DNA of 64,000 nt from Clostridiaceae bacterium (GTDB lineage Bacteria > Bacillota > Clostridia > Lachnospirales > Lachnospiraceae). The position numbers and the translations under genes are program-made. Of the stretch, positions 54,839-63,536 are shown piece by piece. The notes below the pieces were generated by a model. The model saw only the letters and a list, made by a program, of their open reading frames with translations, searched no databases and was not told the DNA's origin. Every line of letters begins with the position of its first letter. Position 1 is the stretch's first letter. The stretch is from assembly GCA_910575585.1 (NCBI GenBank), contig CAJTGF010000002.1:62001-126000 (forward strand), read 5' to 3'.

Positions 54839-54874
54839 AAAAGGGGCTTCTGCCATAAGGCGTCAGCCCCCGTT
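54839..54874 (-). terminator. Intrinsic terminator after the small membrane protein gene
   Basis: Minus-strand GGGGGCT and AAGCCCC arms followed by TTTTTCTGTTTT, about five bases after the stop at 54879. It ends the long rpsU-downstream cluster. Confidence 0.75.
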
Positions 54875-54878
54875 TCTG

Positions 54879-55358
54879 TCATTCATACAATGCTATAGCC
54901 ATGGCAAAAGCCACCGCAAACACCACCGCCGCGCACACGATGACCATCAGGATATCCAAAAGGACTCTGGCCACAACCGGGATCCTGGTGTTGCTGGAAA
55001 TGGATATGGTGGCCATGATCCCCACTATGGCCAAAAGGGCTCCCACCGCCCCGTTGGCAAAGTTAAGACAGTGGATCACCATAAACACATAAGCCCACTT
55101 TGGCATCTTCGGCGGCGTAAAAGGGGCTCCCGTGGCGCAATCGATCCCGTCCATGGCAAGCTTTGTGCCTCCCACCCAGGAATTTACGTAAAAATGAGCC
55201 TTTTTACTGCCCAACGGCACCTCATAAACTTTGTAGATCCCATCCTTTTTCGACATCAGATCCTTAAGCTTTGTCTTCTCCCCATTGATCACCAGGCTGT
55301 AAGCCTTCTGTTTGATCTCATAGTTTCTTCCGTCAACCACTACATTCCATGACGCCAT
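54879..55358 (-). CDS. Membrane protein of unknown function
   Basis: Unrecognised, 159 residues from ATG 55356-55358 (GGGAGGATTAGAGTC upstream). The N-terminal 75 residues are soluble and beta-rich (SWNVVVDGRNYEIKQKAYSLVINGEKTKLKDLM; HFYVNSWVGGTKLAMDGIDCATG). About three membrane helices follow (MVIHCLNFANGAVGALLAIVGIMATISI; VLLDILMVIVCAAVVFAVAFAMAIAL). It lies 50 bases after the flippase gene and ends at a terminator, so it is the last gene of that operon. Confidence 0.75.
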   Translation of the reverse strand: MASWNVVVDGRNYEIKQKAYSLVINGEKTKLKDLMSKKDGIYKVYEVPLGSKKAHFYVNSWVGGTKLAMDGIDCATGAPFTPPKMPKWAYVFMVIHCLNFANGAVGALLAIVGIMATISISSNTRIPVVARVLLDILMVIVCAAVVFAVAFAMAIALYE

Positions 55359-55408
55359 GACTCTAATCCTCCCATTTTCAAAAATATGCCAAAAAACCAT
55401 CTGTACTC

Positions 55409-58400
55409 TTACAATAGCCGCATCTTCGTTGCCACCGCCAGAAGCCTGGTCCCGCCGGGCATTCCTTTCAGTTCCTGGGCGTTGACGCCCTTAAACAGCA
55501 GCAGCAGCACAAAATAGACCGCAACAGCCGCAACAATGGCCGCCGCCGTACCGATGCCGTTTCCCACGGTCTTTGCGCAGAGGGCATAAATCCCCCATGC
55601 CGCCCCTCCCATGGCCGCGGACGCGACGCAGGGAATGAGAAAGGTTCTTAAAAACTCCTGGCGGTATCCCGTATACCTGGCGATGGAAACCGCGTTCAGG
55701 ATACACACCAGCGCCGCGAATAAAATATTGGCGTAGACCACGCTGTAGATCCCCAGATCCAGCCCTGTAAGCATGCCGTAGAGAACGCCCACATGGATGG
55801 CAAGAGCCACCGTGGAGTTGACGATAGGCACCTGCATCCGGTTCAGTCCCTGTAAAATGGCGTTGCTCACCGTAGACAGGGAAAAGAACACCACAGCCGA
55901 AGATCCCACCGTCATCATCCGGATCAGCATCTCATTGTCCATTCCGGAAAACAGCAGGTTGCTTACAGGCCCTGCCAGCACTGTCAGCCCCACGGCCGAA
56001 GGGATGGCAATGATCATGGAAAACCGGATGGCGCTGTTGATCTTAAAAAGGACTTCCTTCCGGTTCTTCTCCGCCATAGCCCTGGACAGAGATGGAATCA
56101 GGGACGAGGACAGGGAATTGGCAATGGCCACCGGAATGTTGAACAGCATATGATACCGCCCCATATACACGCCCCACTGGGAGGCCGTCTGCCCGCTCTC
56201 CCCCACGCCTTCCATCACATGGCCGAAAATGCTGTTGTCCACCACGTTGCTGATATTGTAAATGGCGCTGCTGATAATGATAGGCACAATGGTGACGAAC
56301 AAGGCCCTGGAAATGGCCCCGTAGCTTTCCACCCGCGTCCCCCGGTCCCGCTTTGCCTGTTTTCTCATAGTCGGCACATACCCCATGGTCAACAAAAGGA
56401 AAAGCACCAAAGCTGTCAGGGCTCCGGCTCCGGTGCCGATGGCCCCTCCCGCCGCGCCGAAGGCGTAGGAATACTCGGTGTCCTGGAACACCAGGTTGGA
56501 CTTAAGCCCGATGTCAAACAAAACCGTCGCCGCCACAATGCTGACCACCGCATTGACCACCTGCTCGAAGACCTGGGACACTGCCGTGGGGATCATGGTG
56601 GAATGTCCCTGAAAATACCCTCGAAGCACGCCAAGATACGCCATGACCCAGATGGTGGGCGCAAGGCACTTAAGGGCATAGGAACTGTAAGGCATTTTGA
56701 TCACCTGGCTGGCAAAGTAATCGGCCCCGAACCACAGCGCGCAAAATCCCGCCATGCCGGCCACAGTGGCGTAAAACATGCTGGCCCTGAAGATCCTGGT
56801 GGATGTGCGGTACTGCCCCTTGGCCAGCCTTGCGGATACCATCTTGGACACCGCCGTAGGCAGGCTGTAGGAGGACATGATGAGCAAAATAGAGTAGATG
56901 GAATAGGCGGCGTTGTAGTAGCCGTTTCCCACGTCCCCGATCTTCCTGGCAAGAGGGATCCGATAGACCATGCCGATCAGGCGGACAATGATCCCTGCCG
57001 CCGCCAAAATACTGCCCTGAACCAGGAAATTAATGCCTGCCCCGGGTTTTTTGCGGCCTTTGGAACCATAGCCCGGAGGCTTCGCGTTCTGCACAGGTCT
57101 CTGATACCCCTGGGTCCTGCCGCCGCCGCTCCTTGCCCGCTGTGTCCCGGTCTCGTATGCCTGTTGTGCCCCTGTTCTCTCTCTGTCCGGTCCCAAGGGA
57201 TCTTTCTGTCCCCCGCCGCCCCGCCGCCCCCAGCGGCCCGATGCCGTACCCGGGGGCTTCCTTTTATCTGCCTTTGCCGTCCCGGCCCGCCCTTTGCCGC
57301 TGCCTGACGGACGAACCGACTTCTGCCTGCCGCCGCTTTTAGACGCCGAGCCGCCGCGGGTTTTTGAAACCGCTCCGGCCCCCTTTTTGGCCTTGCCGCC
57401 AAATCCCGGTTTGGCGTTTCCTCCCTGGCTGCGGTCCGGCTTTGTTCTTCCGGTCTGGGTTCCTTGTTCCCCTACGCCCCGGTCTGTCCCCAGACTGCCG
57501 ATGTCAAAAACTGCCCCGCCGATCTGTCCAGCGCTCTCACGGCCAGACGGACTCACAGACCGACTCTGGCTGCCATAACCGGATGACGCCGGACTCTGGC
57601 CGCCGCTTCTGCTTCCCGACATACCGCCGGGCTGACTCTCACCGCCATGACCGGATGACGCCGGACTCTGGCCGCCGCTTCCGCTTCCCGGCATGACGCC
57701 AGCCTGATCCTGTCCGCCATGACCGGATGACGCCGGACTCTGACCGCGGCTTCCGCTTCCCGGCATGACGCCAGCCTGATCCTGTCCGCCATGACCGGAT
57801 GACCCCTGGCTCTGACTGCGGCCACCGATTCCAGGCACTGTCCCGGGCCGGCTCTGACTGCCATAGCCTGTTGACCCCTGGCTCTGACTGCGGCCACCGA
57901 TTCCGGGCACTGTCCCGGGCTGACTCTGACTGCCGTAACCCGATGACCCTTGGCTTTGGCCTCCAGGCGTGCCGCCAGCCTGTCCCTGACTGCCATACCG
58001 AGACGCCGCCCCGCCCTGACTGTGATTTCCGCTTCCCGGCGCGCCGCCGGACTGTCCCTGACTGCCATAACCAGGCATCAGCCCATTCCGGCTGCGTTCT
58101 CCGCTCCCCGGCACGCCGCCGGGCTGACCCGAACCGCTACCGGATGACGTGGCGTCCTGATCCCTGCCGCCGTTCTCCGGCCCTTTGCCGGACTGGCCGG
58201 AGCCGCCATACCCGGACGCCGTCCCGGTCTGACCAGCGCCGCTTAAATTTCCGGACCCTCCAAACCTGGCGGGCCCGCCTGATCCTCCAAACCGCGCAGG
58301 ACCGCCGGACCCTCCAAATCTGGCGGGGCCGCCCGATCCTCCGAACCTGGCAGGGCCGCCGGACCCTCCAAACCGCGTGGGACCGCCGGCGCTCCTGCGG

Positions 58401-58819
58401 CTCTGCTCCTGGCCGCCTTGCCCCTGCTGTCCTCCGGTCTGGCCCGGATCCCCGCCCTCTGTTCTTCTGCCGCTTTCCGGCTGCCTGTGTCCATTTCTGC
58501 CATAAGCCTGGCCCGCTCCCATACGGGAGTGTCCTGCGCCTGCCTGACCGGTATACCCTCCGTAAGCCTGTCTGTCCTGCCCGGATCCGCTCCCTCTCTG
58601 GCCTGGGCCGCTTCCCTGGCTGTCCTCATATCCCGCCATATCCTGCTCCGATACTTTATTGTCATATTCCCGGGCAAGGCCCTTGGCCCACCTGTCGTCC
58701 TGGCTTCCGTTTCCCGGACCGCCGGCCGTCTGGCCTCCAAAAGCCTGCCCTACTCCCCGGGACTGTCCTCCCTGGGGAGCTCTTCCTCCCACCTGTGTTG
58801 GTCTATTCGCTCTTTCCAT
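55409..58819 (-). CDS. MATE/SpoVB-like polysaccharide (lipid II-type) flippase with ~590-residue low-complexity N-terminus
   Basis: Membrane flippase of the MVF/SpoVB group, 1136 residues. Residues ~1-590 are Gly/Ser/Gln/Arg/Pro-rich with tandem repeats: five copies of GGPARFGGS around residues 145-190, and about ten GQSQ/GSGYGSQ-type units to about 430, then basic (KKGAGAVSKTRGGSASKSGG). The C-terminal ~545 residues hold about 14 helices from FLVQGSILAAAGIIVRLIGMVYRIP, with the family blocks GYYNAAYSIYSILL, SYSLPTAVSKMVSARLA and SLIPSLSRAMAEK. Usual family length is 500-550. ATG 58817-58819 overlaps the YerB-type gene by 17 bases; a GTG at 58843 is possible. Probable role in peptidoglycan or spore cortex precursor export. 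Confidence 0.88.
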   Translation of the reverse strand: MERANRPTQVGGRAPQGGQSRGVGQAFGGQTAGGPGNGSQDDRWAKGLAREYDNKVSEQDMAGYEDSQGSGPGQRGSGSGQDRQAYGGYTGQAGAGHSRMGAGQAYGRNGHRQPESGRRTEGGDPGQTGGQQGQGGQEQSRRSAGGPTRFGGSGGPARFGGSGGPARFGGSGGPARFGGSGGPARFGGSGNLSGAGQTGTASGYGGSGQSGKGPENGGRDQDATSSGSGSGQPGGVPGSGERSRNGLMPGYGSQGQSGGAPGSGNHSQGGAASRYGSQGQAGGTPGGQSQGSSGYGSQSQPGTVPGIGGRSQSQGSTGYGSQSRPGTVPGIGGRSQSQGSSGHGGQDQAGVMPGSGSRGQSPASSGHGGQDQAGVMPGSGSGGQSPASSGHGGESQPGGMSGSRSGGQSPASSGYGSQSRSVSPSGRESAGQIGGAVFDIGSLGTDRGVGEQGTQTGRTKPDRSQGGNAKPGFGGKAKKGAGAVSKTRGGSASKSGGRQKSVRPSGSGKGRAGTAKADKRKPPGTASGRWGRRGGGGQKDPLGPDRERTGAQQAYETGTQRARSGGGRTQGYQRPVQNAKPPGYGSKGRKKPGAGINFLVQGSILAAAGIIVRLIGMVYRIPLARKIGDVGNGYYNAAYSIYSILLIMSSYSLPTAVSKMVSARLAKGQYRTSTRIFRASMFYATVAGMAGFCALWFGADYFASQVIKMPYSSYALKCLAPTIWVMAYLGVLRGYFQGHSTMIPTAVSQVFEQVVNAVVSIVAATVLFDIGLKSNLVFQDTEYSYAFGAAGGAIGTGAGALTALVLFLLLTMGYVPTMRKQAKRDRGTRVESYGAISRALFVTIVPIIISSAIYNISNVVDNSIFGHVMEGVGESGQTASQWGVYMGRYHMLFNIPVAIANSLSSSLIPSLSRAMAEKNRKEVLFKINSAIRFSMIIAIPSAVGLTVLAGPVSNLLFSGMDNEMLIRMMTVGSSAVVFFSLSTVSNAILQGLNRMQVPIVNSTVALAIHVGVLYGMLTGLDLGIYSVVYANILFAALVCILNAVSIARYTGYRQEFLRTFLIPCVASAAMGGAAWGIYALCAKTVGNGIGTAAAIVAAVAVYFVLLLLFKGVNAQELKGMPGGTRLLAVATKMRLL
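57540..58390 (-). repeat. In-frame tandem DNA repeats coding the flippase N-terminus
   Basis: Two tracts. At 58255-58390, 27-bp units encode GGPARFGGS. At 57545-58070, units of about 60-75 bp encode SGYGSQ..PG-type repeats, with near-identical blocks such as 57655-57725 and 57727-57795. All are multiples of three and keep frame, so copy number can vary without frameshift. Confidence 0.8.
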
Positions 58820-59942
58820 GGATTTCCGTTTTGGAGAAATCACGGGTAGGGATGATGCAAACCCAGGTCTTCCCCCGGTTCAGCGTGATCTCCTCATTCT
58901 CCGTATTATAATAATGGGTCACCCCAAACTGGCCGTCCTTTTCCCACGACAGGGCAATGGCTCTCCCGCCAGTTATGTAGTAACCGTACTGGGGCTCGTG
59001 AACGTCAATATCCAGGTACTCCGTAGTGGCATAGCGCCCTGCGGCGCAGTACTGGAAAATAAGATTCCTCACTGCGATCTGCCCCTCGTCCCCGTTGTGT
59101 GGCCCGCCGTACTGATACCGGTAATATAACCCGTCCTCCTCATTGTATTCAAAATACGGCTGGTTCATCCCATACCCCGGATACACCTTCCATGCTTCCA
59201 GAGCATTGTCCAGCACCACCTGATCCCCGGCCCGGGCAAACCGGTAATGCCCTTTGTAGTCCTGATCATATTCCTGGGAATACCCCAGCTTCCCCATGGC
59301 CTCCTGGAGTCCCTGAAAGCTGGTGTAGGCATTGTGGGGGGACTTTCTGTCCGAAGAACGATAATAGGCGCTGCCGCCGATCCCCTCCAGCCCGTTGATA
59401 TTGTCCACATTTTTCAGGTAAGGCTTTGCGAAGGTGCTCTGGCCGTAATGGGCGTAAATGGCGTCAAACTCTTTGGCAAAGTACGTGTAGTAGGTCCGGC
59501 AGCTCCTGACAGATCCTATGCGCTCCAGATCGTCGTAGTCCTCCATGATCGCCATATACCGGTTCATGCCGCCTTCCACCGGGGCCTCGTACACCACCCC
59601 CGCCCGGTTGATGCCGTAGTGGGGAAGGGCCTGCTTATCGTTGCTCATCATCACTGCCACGGGACGGCGGTTGGCCTTGGCCACATCCACCATCTCCCCT
59701 GTAAGGTAGCTTTGAATCTTCCCGTCTTCCTCCAACCGCTGATCCGGTTCCGGCCGGCTCTCCTCATGGGTCTCCTCTGTTGTCTCAAGGGCCGGGGCAG
59801 TGGTAACCTCTGCCGTGGAAGTCTCCGGAGGAACTGCCGACACGGTCACATCCGTCTCCACATAAGTTTTCCCGCACCCTGCCAGGTTCCCGACGCCTGC
59901 CAGAAAAGCCACAGCAGCCAAAAGCGCCCAACGTTTCCTCAT
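58803..59942 (-). CDS. YerB-type lipoprotein (DUF3048)
   Basis: Putative extracytoplasmic lipoprotein, 379 residues. Signal with lipobox LAGC (about residue 22), a Thr/Glu-rich linker to 75, then the two DUF3048 domains: RRPVAVMMSNDKQALPHYGINRAGVVYEAPVEGGMNRYMAIM, RIGSVRSCRTYYTYFAKEFDAIYAHYG, and near the end the DUF3048_C part (GVTHYYNTENEEITLNRGKTWVCIIP). Function unknown in Firmicutes. Start overlaps the ybeY stop as ATGA, so translation is coupled. Confidence 0.92.
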   Translation of the reverse strand: MRKRWALLAAVAFLAGVGNLAGCGKTYVETDVTVSAVPPETSTAEVTTAPALETTEETHEESRPEPDQRLEEDGKIQSYLTGEMVDVAKANRRPVAVMMSNDKQALPHYGINRAGVVYEAPVEGGMNRYMAIMEDYDDLERIGSVRSCRTYYTYFAKEFDAIYAHYGQSTFAKPYLKNVDNINGLEGIGGSAYYRSSDRKSPHNAYTSFQGLQEAMGKLGYSQEYDQDYKGHYRFARAGDQVVLDNALEAWKVYPGYGMNQPYFEYNEEDGLYYRYQYGGPHNGDEGQIAVRNLIFQYCAAGRYATTEYLDIDVHEPQYGYYITGGRAIALSWEKDGQFGVTHYYNTENEEITLNRGKTWVCIIPTRDFSKTEIHGKSE

Positions 59943-60436
59943 CTGACATACCCCCTGCTCTCCAGGATCCCCCGCTGCCTGTGTTCCATCACAAGGCGCT
60001 CCTCCTCCTCCATGTGGTCATACCCAAACAAATGGAGCATGCTGTGGGCCGTCAGAAACGCCAGTTCCCGCTCCCGGGAGTGGCCGTAAGCCTCTGCCTG
60101 CCCGATTACCTTGTCCACGGAGATCATAATATCCCCAAGCATCAGCTCCCCGCTCTCCGGATTAAAGCAGTCGGCAAACCGCTCCTCCACCCCGTCCAGA
60201 TCCCCGGGCTTTTCATATTCGATCATGGGAAAGGACAAAACGTCCGTAGGCGCGTCCAATCCCCTGCACTCCCGATTCACCTGACGGATCCCGTCATCGT
60301 CCGTCAGGACCACGTTGACCTCCGCCTCATAGGGACATGCCTCAAAATCCATGGCCCCCAGGATAATGTCCCGGATGATCTCCTCCCAGTCCAGATCCAG
60401 CTTTTTGTCTGCCTCATAATCAATCGTAATGGTCAT
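59939..60436 (-). CDS. ybeY: Endoribonuclease YbeY, rRNA maturation factor
   Basis: Zinc-dependent RNase for 16S rRNA 3'-end maturation, 165 residues. The metal motif is HSMLHLFGYDHMEEEE (consensus HGxLHLxGYDH, three His) near 117-132. VLTDDDGIRQVNRECRGLDAPTDVLSFPM and LGDIMIS are also typical. Four-base ATGA overlap with phoH upstream and with the YerB-type gene downstream. Confidence 0.95.
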   Translation of the reverse strand: MTITIDYEADKKLDLDWEEIIRDIILGAMDFEACPYEAEVNVVLTDDDGIRQVNRECRGLDAPTDVLSFPMIEYEKPGDLDGVEERFADCFNPESGELMLGDIMISVDKVIGQAEAYGHSRERELAFLTAHSMLHLFGYDHMEEEERLVMEHRQRGILESRGYVR

Positions 60437-61449
60437 ACGATCCTGCCCCTTCCTTTGTACCTTTTTTTCGTCCGTTTCTCCTGGGCGGCAGCCTCCTTGG
60501 ACTCATAGTCGTCATAAGCCTGTACGATCTTCTGCACCAAAGGATGGCGCACCACATCACTGCTGGTAAGGCGGCAGAACCCGATATCTTCCACCTTCCT
60601 AAGCACTTTCAGGGCCGTGTCAAGGCCCGACGCGCTGCCTCCGGGCAGATCCTTCTGGGTCTGATCCCCGGTGATCACCACCTTGGAGCCGAACCCGATG
60701 CGGGTCAAAAACATCTTCATCTGGGCAGGCGTGGTATTCTGGGCCTCATCCAGGATGATGTAGGCATTGTCCAGAGTCCGCCCCCGCATGTAGGCCAGAG
60801 GGGCCACCTCGATCAGCCCTTTCTCCGAATTGTGGAGATAGCTTTCGGCTCCCATAATCTGGTACAGGGCATCATACAGAGGCCGCAGGTAGGGGTCGAT
60901 CTTGCTCTGCAGATCCCCCGGCAGAAATCCCAGCTTCTCCCCGGCCTCAATGGCCGGGCGGGTCAGGATGATGCGCCCCACCTCCCCGTCCTTAAACGCC
61001 TGGATCGCCATGGCCATAGCCAGGTACGTCTTGCCTGTACCCGCAGGCCCGATGCCGAACACCACCATCTTTTTCCGGATGGCGTCCACATACTGCTTCT
61101 GCCCCAGCGTCTTTGGCTTTACCGGCTTGCCGCCTGCGGTGCGGCAGATAATATCCTTGTCGATCTCCAGGATCTCGTGGTCCTTCTCGCCAAAAGACAG
61201 GGCCAGGGCATAATCCACGTTCTGCTGCGTGATCACATTGCCCCTTTTTGACAGCTCTGTCAGATTGTTGAACACGCTTTTGGCCTTCCGGATCATATCC
61301 TCGGGGCCGATGATCTTCAGCGCCCCGTCCCTGGCCACCATGGTCACATGGAGGGTGCGCTCGATTTTTTTTATATACTCGTCAAACTGCCCGCACACAT
61401 TCCGCTCATGCTCCGCGGGTATATCGATCATAGTCTCAATCACGCTCAT
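60433..61449 (-). CDS. phoH: PhoH-like ATPase (PhoH/YbeZ family)
   Basis: Cytoplasmic P-loop ATPase, probably an RNA-related partner of YbeY, 338 residues. KH-like N-terminal part (ERTLHVTMVARDGALKIIGPEDMIRKA), Walker A GPAGTGKTYLAMAMAIQ near 137, ILTRPAIEAGEKLGFLPGDLQSKIDPYLRPLYDAL, Walker B AYIILDEAQNTTPAQMKMFLTR and GDQTQKDLP. Overlaps yqfD by 14 bases; GGAG lies 13 bases before the ATG. Confidence 0.95.
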   Translation of the reverse strand: MSVIETMIDIPAEHERNVCGQFDEYIKKIERTLHVTMVARDGALKIIGPEDMIRKAKSVFNNLTELSKRGNVITQQNVDYALALSFGEKDHEILEIDKDIICRTAGGKPVKPKTLGQKQYVDAIRKKMVVFGIGPAGTGKTYLAMAMAIQAFKDGEVGRIILTRPAIEAGEKLGFLPGDLQSKIDPYLRPLYDALYQIMGAESYLHNSEKGLIEVAPLAYMRGRTLDNAYIILDEAQNTTPAQMKMFLTRIGFGSKVVITGDQTQKDLPGGSASGLDTALKVLRKVEDIGFCRLTSSDVVRHPLVQKIVQAYDDYESKEAAAQEKRTKKRYKGRGRIV

Positions 61450-62671
61450 CTGTTTCTTTGGTCTCCTCTAATTCCGCAATATAACGTTCTCTGCCGATCT
61501 GCTCCTCCCCGGTCACGATCCCCTCAACCTTCCACAAAACTCCATCCTCTTGTATTTTAACATTATTTTCAATAATTTGAACCCCCTTTTCCATTAAATT
61601 TTTCTGATAATATTCCTGAAGCTTTCTGGCCTCCTCCTCCTTCTCCTCCTGCCGGTAAGGCCGCTCATAGGAGACAACCCCTTCCCCCACAATGTCCTCC
61701 ACGTAAAAAGGAAGATAAAAATCGCCGAACAATTTGATCTGGGTCAGCTCCGTCACATAATTCCAGGCCCCGTCCCCGAAATGGGGCATCAGAAAGCGCA
61801 GCCGGTAAGGCCCCGCCGTCAATCCCACCCCGCGCCTTGTCTTTCCGGTCTTTGCGGTGACCGTGTGGTACTGGGAAAATGTCTCCTCATACCGGTACTG
61901 GGTCCTGGCGTAAACATCCCCGTCCGCATGGACATAGGCCGTCCGCGCTACCTCCCCCGAATCATTCATGATGGACAGCTGGCCCAGGATAAGAGGCTGG
62001 CCTTCGATCACCTGATCCCCCGGCGCCACCGCCGCCTTCCCCTGGCGGACGATCATCCTGGTGATGGTGCCGGAATTGCCGGCGATCAGCTCACACGGTT
62101 CATTTTCAGCCTTTGGAACCGCATAAAGCACCTCGTTCTCCTTTATCTTTACCAAAAGCCTGGTCCCTGATACGCGGGCCGACACCCAGGTCACCTCCGG
62201 AAACGCGCTTCGGATGCCCTCCTCCAGCTCATCACAGGAAATGCCGAACTTCACCATGCCATACCGCACATCCTGGGTCTCAAGGTAATCCAGCAGAGTC
62301 TCCCTGCTGTAATGCCAGTTCCCCTCAAACGAAATGTTCCAGATAAACAAGGACATCACATACAGATACACAAAAAAAGAAAGGATGGCAGCTGCCAAAG
62401 CCTTTCTCTTTCGATTCCGGTACAAAACAAACGGCATCCCGGTCCGGGAAACGATCCGCATGGATACCTGCGCTTTGCGCAGAAGGGGCCGGATCTTGTA
62501 AAAATCCTTAAGCCCCATGAAAAAGTAATACCCGTCCTTTTTCTGCCGGACACCCCAATAGCCTAAGCCCCCGCTCTTTAGCAGGTTCAAAAACCGCTCC
62601 GCCCCATAGCCCTGTATTTTTAACCTTAAATACCCTTGCGCCCACCGGCCAAGCCTCTCGATCAACCCCAT
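61436..62671 (-). CDS. yqfD: Sporulation protein YqfD
   Basis: Mother-cell membrane protein of sporulation, 411 residues. N-terminal domain (RLKIQGYGAERFLNLLKSGGLGYWGVRQK), one main membrane helix (KALAAAILSFFVYLYVMSLFIWNI near 90-112), POTRA-like part (GNWHYSRETLLDYLETQDVRYGMVKF), then LVKIKENE, GQPLILGQLSIMNDSGE and the YVHADGDVYARTQYRYE block. Between yqfC and phoH, the usual order in Firmicutes. Confidence 0.92.
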   Translation of the reverse strand: MGLIERLGRWAQGYLRLKIQGYGAERFLNLLKSGGLGYWGVRQKKDGYYFFMGLKDFYKIRPLLRKAQVSMRIVSRTGMPFVLYRNRKRKALAAAILSFFVYLYVMSLFIWNISFEGNWHYSRETLLDYLETQDVRYGMVKFGISCDELEEGIRSAFPEVTWVSARVSGTRLLVKIKENEVLYAVPKAENEPCELIAGNSGTITRMIVRQGKAAVAPGDQVIEGQPLILGQLSIMNDSGEVARTAYVHADGDVYARTQYRYEETFSQYHTVTAKTGKTRRGVGLTAGPYRLRFLMPHFGDGAWNYVTELTQIKLFGDFYLPFYVEDIVGEGVVSYERPYRQEEKEEEARKLQEYYQKNLMEKGVQIIENNVKIQEDGVLWKVEGIVTGEEQIGRERYIAELEETKETDERD

Positions 62672-62702
62672 TCCACCTTTCAGCCCTTTGCAGATCTTGC
62701 CC

Positions 62703-62969
62703 CTAACACTCCGTAGCCACCGACTGGATCAGGCCGGATATCAGGATATCATCCCCTGTATAGTATTCAATGGCCAGCCGCTTCCCCCGGACGATGATCC
62801 GGCAGGTCTTCCCCTGGATCTTGATCTCGTCATCCATAAAGCTGACGATCCGCTTATAGTTCTCGATATATACATTTCTGCGCCCTGTAACCGTGATCAC
62901 CGGCTCCCCTGCCGCCACATCCATGGGGATATGGAGCATGGCGCCCGCCTGTTCGATCATCTTCGCCAT
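62703..62969 (-). CDS. yqfC: Sporulation protein YqfC
   Basis: Small protein of the YqfC/YabP family, 88 residues from ATG 62967-62969; a TTG at 62996 is possible, and no strong ribosome site supports either. Family pattern: IPMDVAAGEPVITVTGRRNVYIENYKRIVSFMDDEIKI followed by YYTGDDILISGLIQSV. Lies 31 bases before yqfD. A terminator separates it from rpsU. Confidence 0.88.
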   Translation of the reverse strand: MAKMIEQAGAMLHIPMDVAAGEPVITVTGRRNVYIENYKRIVSFMDDEIKIQGKTCRIIVRGKRLAIEYYTGDDILISGLIQSVATEC

Positions 62970-63027
62970 AGACCGATCCCATTTCTCACATGCCAAAGAT
63001 TACTAACAATCTATGTCATACACACAG

Positions 63028-63063
63028 AAAAAAGTCCTCAATCTTAAGATTAAGGACTTTTAA
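63028..63063 (-). terminator. Intrinsic terminator after rpsU
   Basis: Minus-strand AAAAGTCCTTAATCTTAAG and its near-complement ending AGGACTTTTTT form a 14-16 bp stem, 13 bases after the rpsU stop. Confidence 0.85.
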
Positions 63064-63075
63064 AATTCCGGCAGC

Positions 63076-63252
63076 TTAATTGAACTTACGTTTTCTCGCA
63101 GCTTCAGACTTTTTCTTGCGTCTTACGCTGGGCTTCTCGTAATGCTCTCTTTTACGAATCTCCTGCTGAATGCCAGCCTTTGCGCAGTTTCTTTTGAATC
63201 TGCGTAAAGCGCTGTCTAACGATTCATTATCTTTAACAATAACGTTCGACAT
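63076..63252 (-). CDS. rpsU: Ribosomal protein bS21
   Basis: Small-subunit ribosomal protein, 58 residues, full length. It begins [20 protein letters not shown] and contains [24 protein letters not shown], the invariant basic S21 pattern. ATG 63250-63252 with AGGTG eight bases and GGAGG about 15 bases upstream. Own promoter and terminator. Its place beside yqfC-yqfD-phoH-ybeY is the standard Firmicute arrangement. Confidence 0.97.
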   Translation of the reverse strand: MSNVIVKDNESLDSALRRFKRNCAKAGIQQEIRKREHYEKPSVRRKKKSEAARKRKFN

Positions 63253-63273
63253 AGCTCACACCTAACCTCCCTC

Positions 63274-63302
63274 CAGTTGTGTACTTGTGCATAATACAAC
63301 TG
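63274..63302 (-). promoter_or_regulatory. Hairpin in the rpsU leader
   Basis: Arms CAGTTGT and ACAACTG with a 15-base loop, ending just before the GGAGGGAGG ribosome site. It could be an autoregulatory S21 site, but I know no matching consensus. Confidence 0.4.
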
Positions 63303-63328
63303 TTTGGGTATTTTATAGCACTGCTATG

Positions 63329-63356
63329 ATTATAGCATAAATTATTCATTCGTCAA
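63329..63356 (-). promoter_or_regulatory. Sigma-A promoter of rpsU
   Basis: Minus-strand -35 TTGACG (63351-63356), 16 bases, -10 TATAAT (63329-63334). Confidence 0.8.
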
Positions 63357-63380
63357 CTGGTTTTTGCAATTTTTTTAACG

Positions 63381-63447
63381 GATTTGGAATTTCCGTTACT
63401 GTTCACTGGTACCCAGCAAACAGTAACCCAGTCCGCCATTCCAAATC
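63381..63447. terminator. Nested palindrome downstream of alaS
   Basis: Outer arms GATTTGGAAT (63381-63390) and ATTCCAAATC (63438-63447) enclose inner arms GTTACTGTT (63395-63403) and AACAGTAAC (63419-63427), all perfect. On the minus strand it ends with a run of T/A toward rpsU. Possible alaS terminator or a small repeat element. Confidence 0.45.
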
Positions 63448-63536
63448 GCCTCCGGCGATGGGCGGCCTGGCTCGCTGCCATTACGTGCATCCTCCCGGCT
63501 AATCAGCGTGGTGATCAGCAACTAATTTCCGCCAAC

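Noticed and set aside
56150-57307. 385-codon plus-strand frame opposite the flippase gene
   Set aside because: His/Arg/Pro-rich antisense shadow with no ribosome site.
57540-58070. Regular repeats that might suggest a CRISPR array or satellite DNA
   Set aside because: Units vary in length and sequence, lack unique spacers, and are in frame inside the flippase coding sequence.
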